From an uncultured Bacilli bacterium (GTDB taxonomy: Bacteria > Bacillota_I > Bacilli_A > RF39 > UBA660): a stretch of 64,000 nt of DNA. Shown piece by piece: positions 36,770-46,058 of this stretch. The notes below the pieces were generated by a model. The model was not told where the DNA came from. It did not search any database and was given only the letters and a program-made list of their open reading frames with translations. The stretch is from assembly GCA_934095825.1 (NCBI GenBank), contig CAKOKQ010000001.1, positions 103,327 to 167,326 on the forward strand, written 5' to 3'. The translations under genes were made by a program, and so were the position numbers. Within the stretch, counting starts at the first letter, position 1; each line of letters opens with the position of its first letter.

Positions 36770-37328
36770 AATCCATCTCCTTTATTAATATATCCACCGT
36801 TTTAATGTAATCGAGTGGAGGAATAAAACCTTCTTTTATTTTAAGACCGTATTTTTCAATGTAAGCAAACGGAATTGATTTTCGATCGTTACTTTCTAAA
36901 AATGCTATAATTTTTTTAGCACCTAGGGTGTAATAAGCACTATTCATCTTAATAATTAAAAAAGCTATTCCTCCATGTTTATCAATTTTCTTGATGTGTT
37001 CTAATTGATGTTCGTGAATGTTAGAAAGCGGGAATGCCGTTTTACTAGTTGTTTCTTTAGCATCAAAATCAATGTAGTAGCCTTTATAAATACCGTTGTA
37101 ATCAAGAGTTGACTGCGTTTTAAAGTAGGCTTCTTTAATGACTTGTTTGTTATTTTCATATCTTACTTTATTAATACCAATTGGTGTGGGCTTTTTATAA
37201 ATAACAGCAATATCTTTTTCAAGATAATATTTATTAGCTTTATTTAAAAGATTTTCTAAGTCCATCCCGCGATTAGCATAACTTTGCTTGATTTTTGTAT
37301 ATTCCTTTTTTAAACCTGGGTAATTCAC
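36753..37328 (-). CDS. recU: Holliday junction resolvase RecU
   Basis: RecU resolves Holliday junctions during recombination and segregation. The sequence follows B. subtilis RecU closely as I recall it: NRGMDLENLLNKANKYYLEKDIAVIYKKPTPI, STLDYNGIYKGYYIDFDAKET with the metal-binding Asp and Glu and catalytic Lys, and FPLSNIHEHQLEH. The start is probably GTG at 37328, preceded by GGTGATG and giving MNYPG. ATG 37334 and TTG 37340 are in frame but poorly served by a ribosome site. It overlaps the downstream PBP gene, as in other Firmicutes. Confidence 0.93.
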   Translation of the reverse strand: MNYPGLKKEYTKIKQSYANRGMDLENLLNKANKYYLEKDIAVIYKKPTPIGINKVRYENNKQVIKEAYFKTQSTLDYNGIYKGYYIDFDAKETTSKTAFPLSNIHEHQLEHIKKIDKHGGIAFLIIKMNSAYYTLGAKKIIAFLESNDRKSIPFAYIEKYGLKIKEGFIPPLDYIKTVDILIKEMDYEKNK

Positions 37329-37340
37329 TTGCATCACCAA

Positions 37341-37718
37341 AACAATTATACTATAGTTTGGAATTGTTTTGTAGTTCTTTTTATTAGATTTTCTAATTTA
37401 ATTGTCAAGTTTAGAAAAGTTTAACTACCAATATTAAATAAGAAAATACTTCGTTTTTAGATGATGCTTATCTTATATGATAATTGTTCGTTTTTACTAT
37501 TATTTACTTTTTCTACTCTATATAATATAGTATAACTTATTATATAAATTTTCATTATTATATATGTGTATGTTCGTTTAATTTGAAATTGTTCTTATGT
37601 GTGTTTCTTTTTTTGATAAAATGTCATTTAAGATATTTTTTTAAAAGACAATTATATATGTTGCTTAAGATTCTCTCGTATGATAGTATATTATTACTGT
37701 ATTTGTGGAGGTTTAAAT
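37341..37718. other. Divergent intergenic region between recU and an orphan gene
   Basis: This roughly 380-base AT-rich gap has no credible ORF. It holds the recU promoter area (TTGACA on the minus strand near 37409) and a promoter for the gene at 37719 (37661-37689). It also has three TTCGTTT motifs, near 37450, 37487 and 37572, whose meaning is unknown. Confidence 0.5.
37661..37689 (+). promoter_or_regulatory. Promoter of gene 37719
   Basis: TTGCTT and TAGTAT are spaced 17 bp apart, ending 30 bases before the ATG. A GGAGG lies between the promoter and the start. Confidence 0.6.
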
Positions 37719-38780
37719 ATGCAAGAGGTAAGTAAGAAAGAAATACTAATTTCTATAGAAGAACAAAATAAAATAGAAATGTTGTTAAGCAGGATTTTTG
37801 AGGGTATACGAGTAGAAGTACAACATGAATTTAATAATAAAGGCTTTAATTCTGATGAAGCCACTATAATATATCGTAAAATGCTAGCAAACTCTGAACT
37901 TAATAGTTTAATTAATAAGTTAGTAGAGACAAGAATTAATAATCTTATAAAACAAGCCGGAATTGATGATGAAAAAGTAGAACAAATAAGAAATGATATC
38001 TTAATAGCATCTTTAGAAAAATTTTTGAGTGAAAATTCATCACCTAAAACATTCGCTTCTTTCGGTAATTCTTTAAATATAGCCTGTTTAAAATTAACGG
38101 GAAAGCAGGATTTATTAGCCAAAAAAGGTATTTCAATAAGAATGATTAATAATATTATAGCTGAATTAAGTTCTAATTTATCTAGCATAACGATTAATAT
38201 GATTAATAAATTGGCTACACTTGATAATTGCTATGACGCCATTTTTAATAAAACTATAGCATCTTTAACTCTTTGTTTAGAATGTAAAGAAAATGAAAAT
38301 CATTACCTCACTGATTATGTTGGGGCGTTAAATGAGATTATAGAAAACAAGTATCGTGAGGAATATAAAAAAACAATTCAAACGGCTTACAAAACGCTAA
38401 GAAAAGAAAAATTAAAAAAATGTAGAAAAACTAAAGATTTTGTATTAAAACGAATTTCTGCAGATGTTGCTTATAGTCGTGCATTAGAAGTTTGCAACAC
38501 AAAAATAAAAAAATCATATCTTGGATTTAATAAAAGTGATGATTGTTGTTTTAAGATTTCTAAAAAAGATATTGTCAGCAAAAATGTTTCAGATGCTTTG
38601 AAAAGTAAATTAGATGTTTATACATTTATTTCTAATCTCGGAAGAAAACCTTTGACCTTAGAAGAAATAAAGGCAGTTGAAGAAAAGGTGCATAATTACG
38701 AGATTAAAAATTTTGATGAGGCTGCAGCAATTTTACTTAATTTAAGAAGAAAAGATAATAGTGATAACAATGATAAATAA
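37719..38780 (+). CDS. Hypothetical helical protein
   Basis: The 353-residue product is not recognised. It is predicted mostly helical, soluble and rich in Lys, Asn and Ile, with seven Cys scattered over its second half. There is no membrane segment or signal peptide. GGAGG eight bases before ATG 37719 defines the start; the frame extends to 37680 without a site. It has its own promoter and no operon partner. The C-terminal segment LGRKPLTLEEIKAVEEKVHNYEIKNFDEAAAILL looks like a helical bundle. It could be lineage-specific. Confidence 0.7.
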   Translation: MQEVSKKEILISIEEQNKIEMLLSRIFEGIRVEVQHEFNNKGFNSDEATIIYRKMLANSELNSLINKLVETRINNLIKQAGIDDEKVEQIRNDILIASLEKFLSENSSPKTFASFGNSLNIACLKLTGKQDLLAKKGISIRMINNIIAELSSNLSSITINMINKLATLDNCYDAIFNKTIASLTLCLECKENENHYLTDYVGALNEIIENKYREEYKKTIQTAYKTLRKEKLKKCRKTKDFVLKRISADVAYSRALEVCNTKIKKSYLGFNKSDDCCFKISKKDIVSKNVSDALKSKLDVYTFISNLGRKPLTLEEIKAVEEKVHNYEIKNFDEAAAILLNLRRKDNSDNNDK

Positions 38781-38912
38781 TCATAAAGTTATATATTGGA
38801 AAATTAACAGATATTTTTTAATGATAATTATTAAGAAATAACTGCTTTTTTTAAAACTTTTATGGTAAAATAATTGATGTGCAAAAGCAAGAAGAAACTT
38901 AAGAGGTGTTTT

Positions 38913-39659
38913 ATGTTAAAAATAGAAAATTTATGTTTAAAAGTTGAAGATAAAGAACTTTTAAATAACTTTAATTTAAGTATTAAAGATGGGGAAATTC
39001 ATGCTATCATGGGGCCAAATGGGATTGGTAAATCAAGTATTTGTAAAGCGATAATGGGTGATAGTAAATATGAGATTACCAAAGGCAAGATTTTATATAA
39101 TGATATAGATATGAAAGATATGGATACTACTACCAGAGCTCAAAAAGGAATAATGTTAATCAATCAAAGCCCTCTAGCTATCGAAGGGGTAAGCAATGCT
39201 GATATGCTTAGAATGGCACTAGCTAATAGAGAAGGACATTCGGTTGATTTATATAAATTTAATAAAAAAATTCAAGAAGTTTGTAAAAGACTAGATATTC
39301 CGGCCTCATTTATTCATCGCAGCATTAATGATGGCATGAGTGGTGGGGAAAGAAAGAAAAATGAGCTTATGCATCTTTGGATGTTAGAACCAAGTCTTAT
39401 TATTTTAGATGAACTTGATAGTGGTCTTGATGTTGATGCCTTAAAGGTTTGTGCTAATTCTATTATGGAGTATTATCATGAAAAAGAAGAAAAAGTAAGT
39501 ATTCTAATCATAACTCATCATAGTAATATTTTAGATATTATTAAACCCAACTATGTTCATATTATTAAAGATAAACATATTAGCTTTACGGGTGATATAA
39601 ATACGGCAAAAAGAATCGAAGAAAATGGTTTTAATCTAGATTTAGGACAAATGATGTAA
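38913..39659 (+). CDS. sufC: Fe-S cluster assembly ATPase SufC
   Basis: This 248-residue ABC-type ATPase belongs to the SUF scaffold complex. Walker A is GPNGIGKSS (34-42), the signature MSGGERKKNEL is near 143, and Walker B is LIILDELDSGLD near 162-173 with the SufC-specific ELDSGLD wording. ATG 38913 is preceded by AGAGGTG. It opens a four-gene operon with a short SufBD protein, SufS and SufU. With its partner it should assemble and release Fe-S clusters in the cytoplasm. Confidence 0.95.
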   Translation: MLKIENLCLKVEDKELLNNFNLSIKDGEIHAIMGPNGIGKSSICKAIMGDSKYEITKGKILYNDIDMKDMDTTTRAQKGIMLINQSPLAIEGVSNADMLRMALANREGHSVDLYKFNKKIQEVCKRLDIPASFIHRSINDGMSGGERKKNELMHLWMLEPSLIILDELDSGLDVDALKVCANSIMEYYHEKEEKVSILIITHHSNILDIIKPNYVHIIKDKHISFTGDINTAKRIEENGFNLDLGQMM

Positions 39660-39674
39660 GGAGTTTTTAAAAAT

Positions 39675-40316
39675 ATGAATAAATTATTAGTGAAAGACAG
39701 CATTGTAAATATTAAGGATTCCTTATGCAATTTAGATATTAAAACCAGTGATTTAACATTGATAATTAGTGGCAATGTTTGTATAAATGACTATGATAAT
39801 AACAGTGATTTAAACTTAAAAATACTTATGGAAAAAAGTAGCCATTTACTTTATAATCGTTATAATGAAGATATTAGAAAATTTAATTTAGACATCGAAT
39901 TAACAAATGCTTCCTTTGTGGAATTTAATTATAGTCTAAAAACTAATGGCGAAAGTAATATTACATTAAATGCCAATGTAGCAGGAGATGACAATGTTTC
40001 GAGAATTAACTTTCATGGCGTTACAGATAATGAAGGGGTAATTAAAAATATTGCTACTTCTAAAGTCGATGAAAAGACCCAAAATAATGAAGTTTTAGAA
40101 AATTTACGAATTATTACTTTAAATGATGCCGAAAACATGATAGTACCTAATCTTTTAGTGCGAAGTGATGGTGTCAATGCTATTCATAATACAACCATTA
40201 GTACGGTTCTTAAAGATTATTTGTTTTATCTAAATAGTAAAGGAATAAATAATAAAGAAGCAACTAAGTTAATTGTTGATGGTTTTTTAAAGAGTAATTT
40301 AAAAGAAAATAATTAG
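39675..40316 (+). CDS. Minimal SufB/SufD-like scaffold protein
   Basis: This 213-residue protein is only about half the usual SufB or SufD length (often 400-470). It keeps the beta-helix core tail: LVRSDGVNAIHNTTIST with His171 in the place of the conserved His, then YLFYLNSKGINNKEATKLIVDGFL, the standard SufBD C-terminal helix. The N-terminal domain of normal SufD is absent. No full-length SufB is present in this operon, so this protein may form a homodimer with SufC as a minimal scaffold, or SufB may lie elsewhere. The reading frame is intact and starts 15 bases after sufC. Confidence 0.78.
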   Translation: MNKLLVKDSIVNIKDSLCNLDIKTSDLTLIISGNVCINDYDNNSDLNLKILMEKSSHLLYNRYNEDIRKFNLDIELTNASFVEFNYSLKTNGESNITLNANVAGDDNVSRINFHGVTDNEGVIKNIATSKVDEKTQNNEVLENLRIITLNDAENMIVPNLLVRSDGVNAIHNTTISTVLKDYLFYLNSKGINNKEATKLIVDGFLKSNLKENN

Positions 40317-40332
40317 ATTAGGAGGTGCTTAT

Positions 40333-41529
40333 ATGCACAGAGAGGATTTTCCTTTCCTTTTTAATAATATAACTTATTTGGATAATGGGGCGACTACTTT
40401 AAAGCCTATGACCGTGGTTAAAAAAATAGAGGAGTATTATACTGATTATACGGCTAATGCCCATAGAGGAGACTATAAGACTTCTTTAAAAGTTGATACC
40501 GAATATGAACTGGCTCGTAACAAGGTGCAAAATTTTATTAATGCTAAAAGTAGAAAAGAAGTTATTTTTACGAGTGGAGCTACCGAGTCTTTAAACTACA
40601 TTGCTACTGGCTTTTTTTCTAATTTATTGGAGCCTGATGATGAAATCTTGATTACTAAATCGGAACATGCATCTAATGTCCTACCTTGGTTTCGTTTAGC
40701 TAAAGAATTAAATTTAAAAGTGAATTATATCCCTTTAGATAGCAATTATTATGTTACCGTTCAAAATGTTTTAAAAAGTATCACTCCCAAAACAAAAGTC
40801 ATTGCTCTTGCTCAAGTTACTAATGTTATTGGGGATTTGCGACCAATTAAAGAAATAACTAAGATAGCTCATGACCGCGGTATTTTTGTTGTAGTCGATG
40901 GTGCGCAAAGTGTTCCTCATATGAAGATTGATGTTCAAGATTTAGATTGCGACTTTCTAGCTTTTTCAGCCCATAAACTATGCGGTCCTACAGGAGTAGG
41001 CGTTTTGTATGGGAAAGAAGAACTTTTAGAAGCAATGGAACCTATTAATTTAGGTGGCGGCATGAATGAGTCCTTTGATGATGTTAATGATGTTTATCTA
41101 AAGAGTTTACCAACCAGACTAGAAGCTGGAACCCCTAATATTGCAGGTGTTATTGGTCTTGGAGCAGCAATCGATTATTTACAGCAAATTGGTATGGATA
41201 ACATTTTAGAGCATGAAAGAGAATTACGCCATTATTTAGTAAGTAAATTAGTGGACATTAAACATATTGACATAATTAATTTAGAATCAGATACGGGAAT
41301 TGTAGCCTTTAATGTTGATGGCATTTTCTCCCAAGATGTAGCTGTTTATTTAGATAAATATAATATTTGTGTTCGGGCTGGTAATCATTGTGCTAAAATT
41401 TTAAAAGATGCCGTGGGGGTTAAAAATACTTGTCGTGTTAGTTTGTATTTTTATAATACAAAAGAAGAAATTGATCGTTTAGTGGAATTATTAAGTGATA
41501 AAAATAGAATATTAAAAGAGATGATATAA
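40333..41529 (+). CDS. sufS: Cysteine desulfurase SufS
   Basis: This 398-residue PLP enzyme takes sulfur from cysteine for Fe-S assembly. The PLP Lys215 is in SAHKLCGPTGVG, VDGAQSVPH holds the PLP-binding Asp and His, and the catalytic Cys353 is in RAGNHCA. That wording and the short loop mark group II desulfurases (SufS). AGGAGGTG precedes the ATG. It lies between the small SufBD gene and sufU, and only a few bases separate it from each. Confidence 0.96.
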   Translation: MHREDFPFLFNNITYLDNGATTLKPMTVVKKIEEYYTDYTANAHRGDYKTSLKVDTEYELARNKVQNFINAKSRKEVIFTSGATESLNYIATGFFSNLLEPDDEILITKSEHASNVLPWFRLAKELNLKVNYIPLDSNYYVTVQNVLKSITPKTKVIALAQVTNVIGDLRPIKEITKIAHDRGIFVVVDGAQSVPHMKIDVQDLDCDFLAFSAHKLCGPTGVGVLYGKEELLEAMEPINLGGGMNESFDDVNDVYLKSLPTRLEAGTPNIAGVIGLGAAIDYLQQIGMDNILEHERELRHYLVSKLVDIKHIDIINLESDTGIVAFNVDGIFSQDVAVYLDKYNICVRAGNHCAKILKDAVGVKNTCRVSLYFYNTKEEIDRLVELLSDKNRILKEMI

Positions 41530-41964
41530 ATGGATAATGAATTAAGAAGAGAAATAATAATGGATAATTATATGTATCCCTATAATAAAGAAGTACCAAG
41601 TGATAAAGAAACCTTTATAAAAGTAAATTCTAATAATGAGTCTTGTATAGATAACATTGATATATATTTAAAAATAGAAGATGATACTATCAAAAAAATT
41701 TATTTTGATGGGGAAGCCTGTGCTATTTCCACATCAGCTACATCAGTAATGATAAAACTATTAGAAAATAAAAAAATTAGTGAAGTCTTAGAACTATGTG
41801 CTGCTTATGAGACCATGATAGAAGATGGGACAACGAATGAAAATTTAAGCGAAGCTTTAGCTTATAATGAGATATATAAACAACAAAATCGTAAACATTG
41901 TGCCCTGCTTCCTTGGCTTGGTTTAAAAAAAGCTTTAGAAAAATACGAAAGTTCTTTAAAATAG
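41530..41964 (+). CDS. sufU: SufU sulfur-transfer protein
   Basis: This 144-residue protein accepts sulfur from SufS. The zinc ligands of the SufU type are all present: Cys39 and Asp41 in the ESCIDN segment (family form CGD), Cys64 in FDGEACAIS, and Cys124 in KHCALLPW. The GEACAIS and HCALLPW contexts fit SufU rather than IscU scaffolds. The gene starts immediately after the sufS stop and the N-terminus MDNELRREIIMDNYMYP matches the full-length family. A strong terminator ends the operon. Confidence 0.92.
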   Translation: MDNELRREIIMDNYMYPYNKEVPSDKETFIKVNSNNESCIDNIDIYLKIEDDTIKKIYFDGEACAISTSATSVMIKLLENKKISEVLELCAAYETMIEDGTTNENLSEALAYNEIYKQQNRKHCALLPWLGLKKALEKYESSLK

Positions 41965-41980
41965 TAAGTCTTTTTCCTAT

Positions 41981-42030
41981 AAAAGGGTAATAATTAATTT
42001 CAGAAATGAGATTAATTGTTATCCTTTTTT
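41981..42030 (+). terminator. Terminator of SUF operon
   Basis: AAAAGGGTAATAATTAAT pairs with ATTAATTGTTATCCTTTT through a very long stem with G-U pairs, followed by a T run. Confidence 0.9.
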
Positions 42031-42170
42031 AAAAACCTAAATTCTTGTATTCTTAAAGTTTTGTATTTAGTTTAAACTTTTTAAAATGAAATGCTTACTA
42101 AGTAATGGTAATTTTTATTGGCAAGAAGTTTAATTCATATTATAATTAATTTAAGGTCTGGTGGTTAGTT

Positions 42171-42761
42171 GTGATATTAGAAAATTTAGGGTTAACGGAA
42201 AAAGGTATTAATTATTTAACCGCTATAAGTTATCGTTTTACATCTGGCAATATTTATGGTCTAATTGGCGATACTAGTGTTAATGTTCTTGCCCGAGTTT
42301 TATGCGGATTAATTAAAGAGTCAACTGGCAAAAGAATTGTAGACCATCAAGAAAATATTAGCTTTTTTCTTAATGATATGCAGTTTTTAGAAGATTTTAA
42401 TATATTAGAGACTATAGAAGATATAAATTCTAAAAAATTAGATAAGACCAAACTTAATGATTTATTGTTAAGACTTGATTTACTTGGGGTATGTAAATTT
42501 AAATTAAATAAATGTCCCAAAGAAGTTATAAAAAAGTTAGGGATACTTTGCACATTAATAACAAATAATAAAATTATTTTGATTGAAGATGCTTTTAAAG
42601 ATTTAACGGCTAGTGATATAGATAGGGTAAAAGATTTATTCTTCTATTTAAAAAATGCTGGTTATTTAATTGTTTTAACTAGTCGAAATAAGGAAGAGTT
42701 TAACTATTTTGCTGATAAGATTCTAAAAATCGAGAAAGGAAGCTTATATGAAATATTTTAA
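42171..42761 (+). CDS. Degenerate ABC-type ATP-binding protein
   Basis: The 196-residue protein aligns by pattern with ABC ATPase subunits: YGLIGDTSVNVLARVLCGL where Walker A should be, NKCPKEVIKKLGILCTLI at the signature, and KIILIEDAFKDLT at Walker B. But Walker A has no GKS/T, the LSGGQ signature is gone, and only the Walker B acidic residues survive. It is unlikely to hydrolyse ATP. GTG start with GGTGG upstream. It overlaps a membrane protein gene by 14 bases, so the pair may be a non-canonical ABC remnant or a repurposed complex. Frame and neighbours are intact, so it is not simply decaying. Confidence 0.7.
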   Translation: MILENLGLTEKGINYLTAISYRFTSGNIYGLIGDTSVNVLARVLCGLIKESTGKRIVDHQENISFFLNDMQFLEDFNILETIEDINSKKLDKTKLNDLLLRLDLLGVCKFKLNKCPKEVIKKLGILCTLITNNKIILIEDAFKDLTASDIDRVKDLFFYLKNAGYLIVLTSRNKEEFNYFADKILKIEKGSLYEIF

Positions 42762-43461
42762 GAAAAATAAGCGCTTGATTAACTGTTGTATTTTAATAAT
42801 TATCGTCTATTTTTTAAGTACATATGATATTTTAAGTGGTATAACTTCAAGAAGTGGAAGCTATTTTTGGCAAGTTGATAAGTCGATTTTTGGTAGTCTT
42901 AGCGATGTTTTAAAGACTTTAAATAATTTTAGTTATCTTAGTAAAGGAATTTTGTCAGGGGTTATTGTTTATCTTGGTAGTGCTTATCAGATTGTTAGGG
43001 AAAATAAAAACTATGATTTGTTTTTTCAAGAAAGAGGTCTTTTTAAAACTTACTTAAAAAACTGGGCGTATAGCTTTAAAATTTTAGCTGTAATTATGAT
43101 GGGCTTTACAATATTTTTTAGCTTTTTTTGTGAAATGAGACCGGTAGATATTTTGACTTTAGTTCTTCTTTTAATTAATATGTTTTTATATGTTGTTTTT
43201 CTTAATGAAATAGCATTAATTTTAAGAAGAAAAGTAAGCTTACTTAATAATACTCGTTACTTAGTAGAGGCGATAAGCTTTAGCACAATTCTCGTAGAAA
43301 TATGTTTAACAAGTCGGGATTTTAGCTTGTTTTTTAGTCCGACAATAGTAAATACCTTGATATTAGGAGGCATAAATTTACTTTTCTATGAAATAATTAA
43401 GAAAAATGCTTATTTAAAGCGAAAATATAATTGCCTTTATATTACTTATGGTATAAAATAA
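42748..43461 (+). CDS. Membrane protein, putative partner of degenerate ABC protein
   Basis: The 237-residue product has about six hydrophobic segments and no extended soluble domain, like an ABC permease of the ABC-2 kind. GGA precedes the ATG, which lies inside the degenerate ATPase gene, so the two are translated together. No family motif is recognised. It is followed after 18 bases by an unrelated-looking soluble gene preceded by GGTGAT. Confidence 0.65.
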   Translation: MKYFKKNKRLINCCILIIIVYFLSTYDILSGITSRSGSYFWQVDKSIFGSLSDVLKTLNNFSYLSKGILSGVIVYLGSAYQIVRENKNYDLFFQERGLFKTYLKNWAYSFKILAVIMMGFTIFFSFFCEMRPVDILTLVLLLINMFLYVVFLNEIALILRRKVSLLNNTRYLVEAISFSTILVEICLTSRDFSLFFSPTIVNTLILGGINLLFYEIIKKNAYLKRKYNCLYITYGIK

Positions 43462-43479
43462 AATGCCATTGGTGATGTT

Positions 43480-44298
43480 ATGCAAGAAACAAAAGATTTT
43501 TTAGAATTTGATAAACCGTTGCGAGAATGCTATTTAAATCTAAGCGATGAACAGTTTAAAATAGTAATGGCAGGTTTAACCGAAACAGAGTTGAAAATAT
43601 TAAAATTAGTATATGGCGATGAATATTTAGTCGTTAATAATGTCCAACTAAGAGAAAGTGAGATTAAACTTTTTATTAATGTTTTAAAAGAAAAAATACC
43701 TAGACGCGTAAATTTAGTTTTCTTAAATAGTCAAAGATGTGAAAAAAGGCGCCAAAATAACGAAAAAAACTCGAAAAGAAAAAATGAAAATTTTAAATCA
43801 GTTCCTAAAAATATATTTGCTTATTTTGAAAAATATGAGAAAAGACAAGTCTTAAGAGCTATTTTACGATTAAAACCAACTGATTATCAGTTTTTAAGAA
43901 GTTTATGTAACAATAATTTAATGAATCCTATTGATATAAGAGGTTATCACAATTTTCATAGTGATCTTTATTATAAGATTCAAAGAAGAATTCTTTGTCC
44001 CGAAAGATATCCTATAAGAATTATTGGTAATATGGAAAAAGAAGTTCTAAGTGAAGAGACAAGAGTTAGTATTCTTAACTTTTTAGATAGTCCAATTTAT
44101 CAAGAATTATTAAGTGTTTTTAGTGGTGAAGAAGCCATTTTTTACGCTATGCAAAAGGGCCTTATTGATGGCATCGAATTTAATACAGATATGATAATGG
44201 CTGCTTTAGATTTAGAAGAGATAGAAATTAGTGATTTATCTCACGATATTTCATTAAAAATCCAGACTAAAATGGGAGCAAGAATATTAAAACATTAG
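43480..44298 (+). CDS. Hypothetical protein with two sigma-region-4-like segments
   Basis: The 272-residue product is not recognised. Two segments look like related helical repeats: residues about 20-45 (NLSDEQFKIVMAGLTETELKILKL) and 130-155 (YEKRQVLRAILRLKPTDYQFLRSL). Each has the spacing of a helix-turn-helix such as sigma region 4. A basic, disordered linker (RRQNNEKNSKRKNENF) lies between them. It may bind nucleic acid; this is inference. GGTGAT is just before the ATG. It ends before the serS promoter and is likely cotranscribed with the degenerate ABC pair. Confidence 0.6.
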   Translation: MQETKDFLEFDKPLRECYLNLSDEQFKIVMAGLTETELKILKLVYGDEYLVVNNVQLRESEIKLFINVLKEKIPRRVNLVFLNSQRCEKRRQNNEKNSKRKNENFKSVPKNIFAYFEKYEKRQVLRAILRLKPTDYQFLRSLCNNNLMNPIDIRGYHNFHSDLYYKIQRRILCPERYPIRIIGNMEKEVLSEETRVSILNFLDSPIYQELLSVFSGEEAIFYAMQKGLIDGIEFNTDMIMAALDLEEIEISDLSHDISLKIQTKMGARILKH

Positions 44299-44387
44299 AA
44301 AAGAATCGCAAAAAGTCTAAACTTTCTTGCCTATAGCGTTTAAAAGTAATATAATATTTTTATTATTACTAGAAGGGATTTATATAT

Positions 44388-45677
44388 ATGATAGATATTA
44401 AATTAATTAGAGAAAATAGAGAATTAGTAAAAGAAAATATCAAAAAGAAATTTCAAGATGAAAAGTTACCTTTAGTTGATGAAGTTTATGATTTTGATAT
44501 TAAGGTAAGAGAAACTCAAACTAAAAAAGATGGTTTGAAAGCTGAAAAGAATAAATTAAGTGGACAAATTGGTCTTTTAATGCGTGATAAAAAGCAAGAA
44601 GAAGCAAACAAAATTAAAGAACAAATTAAAGAAATGGATACAGAAATTGCTACTTTAGAAGAAGAACAAGTAAAGTTAAGTAGTGAGATCCGTAAACGCA
44701 TGTTAGTTATTCCTAATATTATGGACGCATCGGTTCCTATTGGAAAAGATGATTCTTTCAATGTGGAAGTAGAAAGATTCGGCGAACCTAAGGTTCCCGA
44801 TTATGAGATTCCTTATCATGCTGATATTATTGAAAATTTAAATGGTATGGATAAGGTTTCAGCTGGAAGAACTAGTGGTGAGGGTTTTTACTATTTAATA
44901 GGGGATATAGCAAGACTTCATGAAGCAATGCTTGCTTATGCTAGAGATTACATGGTTAATAAAGGATTTACTTTCTGTATTCCACCATTCATGATTCATT
45001 CTGATGTTGTAACTGGAGTTATGTCATTTCCAGAAATGGAAGCCATGATGTATAAAATTGAAGGAGAAGATTTATACTTGATTGGAACCTCAGAACATTC
45101 AATGATTGGCCGTTTTAAAGACCAAATTATTAAAAAGAGTGATTTACCAATTCGTTTAACTTCTTATTCACCATGTTTCCGCAAAGAGGGGGGCTCTCAT
45201 GGTTTAGAAGAAAGAGGATTATACCGTGTTCATCAATTTGAAAAGCAAGAAATGATTGTTTTATGTGAACCAGAAGAATCAATGGATTATTATAATCAAA
45301 TGTGGAAATATACCGTTGAAATATTTAGAAACATGGATGTACCTGTTCGTCAACTAGAATGTTGTTCTGGCGATTTAGCTGATTTAAAAGTTAAATCTTG
45401 TGATGTTGAGGCTTGGAGTCCTAGACAAAAGAAATATTTTGAAGTTGGTTCATGCTCTAATTTAGGAGATGCTCAAGCAAGGCGTTTGGGTATTCGTGTT
45501 AAAGGCGATAATGGTACATACTACTTACATACATTAAACAACACTTGTGTTGCTACCCCAAGAGGCCTTATTGCAGTTGTTGAAAATAATTATCAAGCTG
45601 ATGGTAGCATCAAAGTACCAAAGGTATTACAACCTTACATGGGTGGTTTAGAAGTAATTAAACCTAAAAATAAATAA
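44388..45677 (+). CDS. serS: Seryl-tRNA synthetase
   Basis: This 429-residue class II synthetase has the N-terminal long coiled-coil arm (about residues 25-105) that contacts the tRNA-Ser variable arm. The catalytic core has motif 2 (PCFRKEGGSHGLEERGLYRVHQFEKQE) and motif 3 (NNTCVATPRGLIAVVEN). Length is normal. AGAAGGGA precedes the ATG and a TAATATAAT element lies upstream. There is no T-box here, unlike tyrS and pheST. A terminator follows directly. Confidence 0.97.
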   Translation: MIDIKLIRENRELVKENIKKKFQDEKLPLVDEVYDFDIKVRETQTKKDGLKAEKNKLSGQIGLLMRDKKQEEANKIKEQIKEMDTEIATLEEEQVKLSSEIRKRMLVIPNIMDASVPIGKDDSFNVEVERFGEPKVPDYEIPYHADIIENLNGMDKVSAGRTSGEGFYYLIGDIARLHEAMLAYARDYMVNKGFTFCIPPFMIHSDVVTGVMSFPEMEAMMYKIEGEDLYLIGTSEHSMIGRFKDQIIKKSDLPIRLTSYSPCFRKEGGSHGLEERGLYRVHQFEKQEMIVLCEPEESMDYYNQMWKYTVEIFRNMDVPVRQLECCSGDLADLKVKSCDVEAWSPRQKKYFEVGSCSNLGDAQARRLGIRVKGDNGTYYLHTLNNTCVATPRGLIAVVENNYQADGSIKVPKVLQPYMGGLEVIKPKNK

Positions 45678-45687
45678 TTAAAATGTT

Positions 45688-45725
45688 AAGACTGTTAAAA
45701 TAAAAAATTAATGGTCTTTTTATTT
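45688..45725 (+). terminator. Terminator after serS
   Basis: AAGACTGTTAA and TTAATGGTCTT form an 11-bp stem with two G-U pairs, then a T run. Confidence 0.75.
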
Positions 45726-46021
45726 TTCTTTATAAAAGTTATTGTCGTAGTAAAAATAAAGATTACATCATTGCCGTTATTGATAAAAAAATTAGGAAAA
45801 TTTTAAAAAAGAAGAAAGTAATTAAAATCTTGAAATTAAAAAAAGTAATCTAGGTTTAAATAAGTTAAAGATTATGTTAGTAATCATCAAAATATAACTA
45901 GAAAATTAGTATTAAATGCAAATAATATTTAATATTAAAAATTAAGAAGATGACTTTTTTAGATAAAAATGTTAGAAAATAGTCTTAAAATATAAAAAAT
46001 ATTAGTCTAAAACACAAATAA

Positions 46022-46052
46022 TTGTTTCAAAATAAAAATGTTATGGTATACT
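46022..46052 (+). promoter_or_regulatory. Promoter of the pheST T-box leader
   Basis: TATACT at 46047 is preceded by TGG (extended -10). TTGTTT at 46022 or TTTCAA at 46025 could be the -35. Transcription would begin near 46059. Confidence 0.55.
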
Positions 46053-46058
46053 AAGCTA

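Noticed and set aside
37694..38188. Long minus-strand ORF (164 codons) opposite gene 37719
   Set aside because: The plus-strand gene has a promoter, GGAGG and normal composition; the antisense frame is Leu/Ser/Ile-rich shadow.
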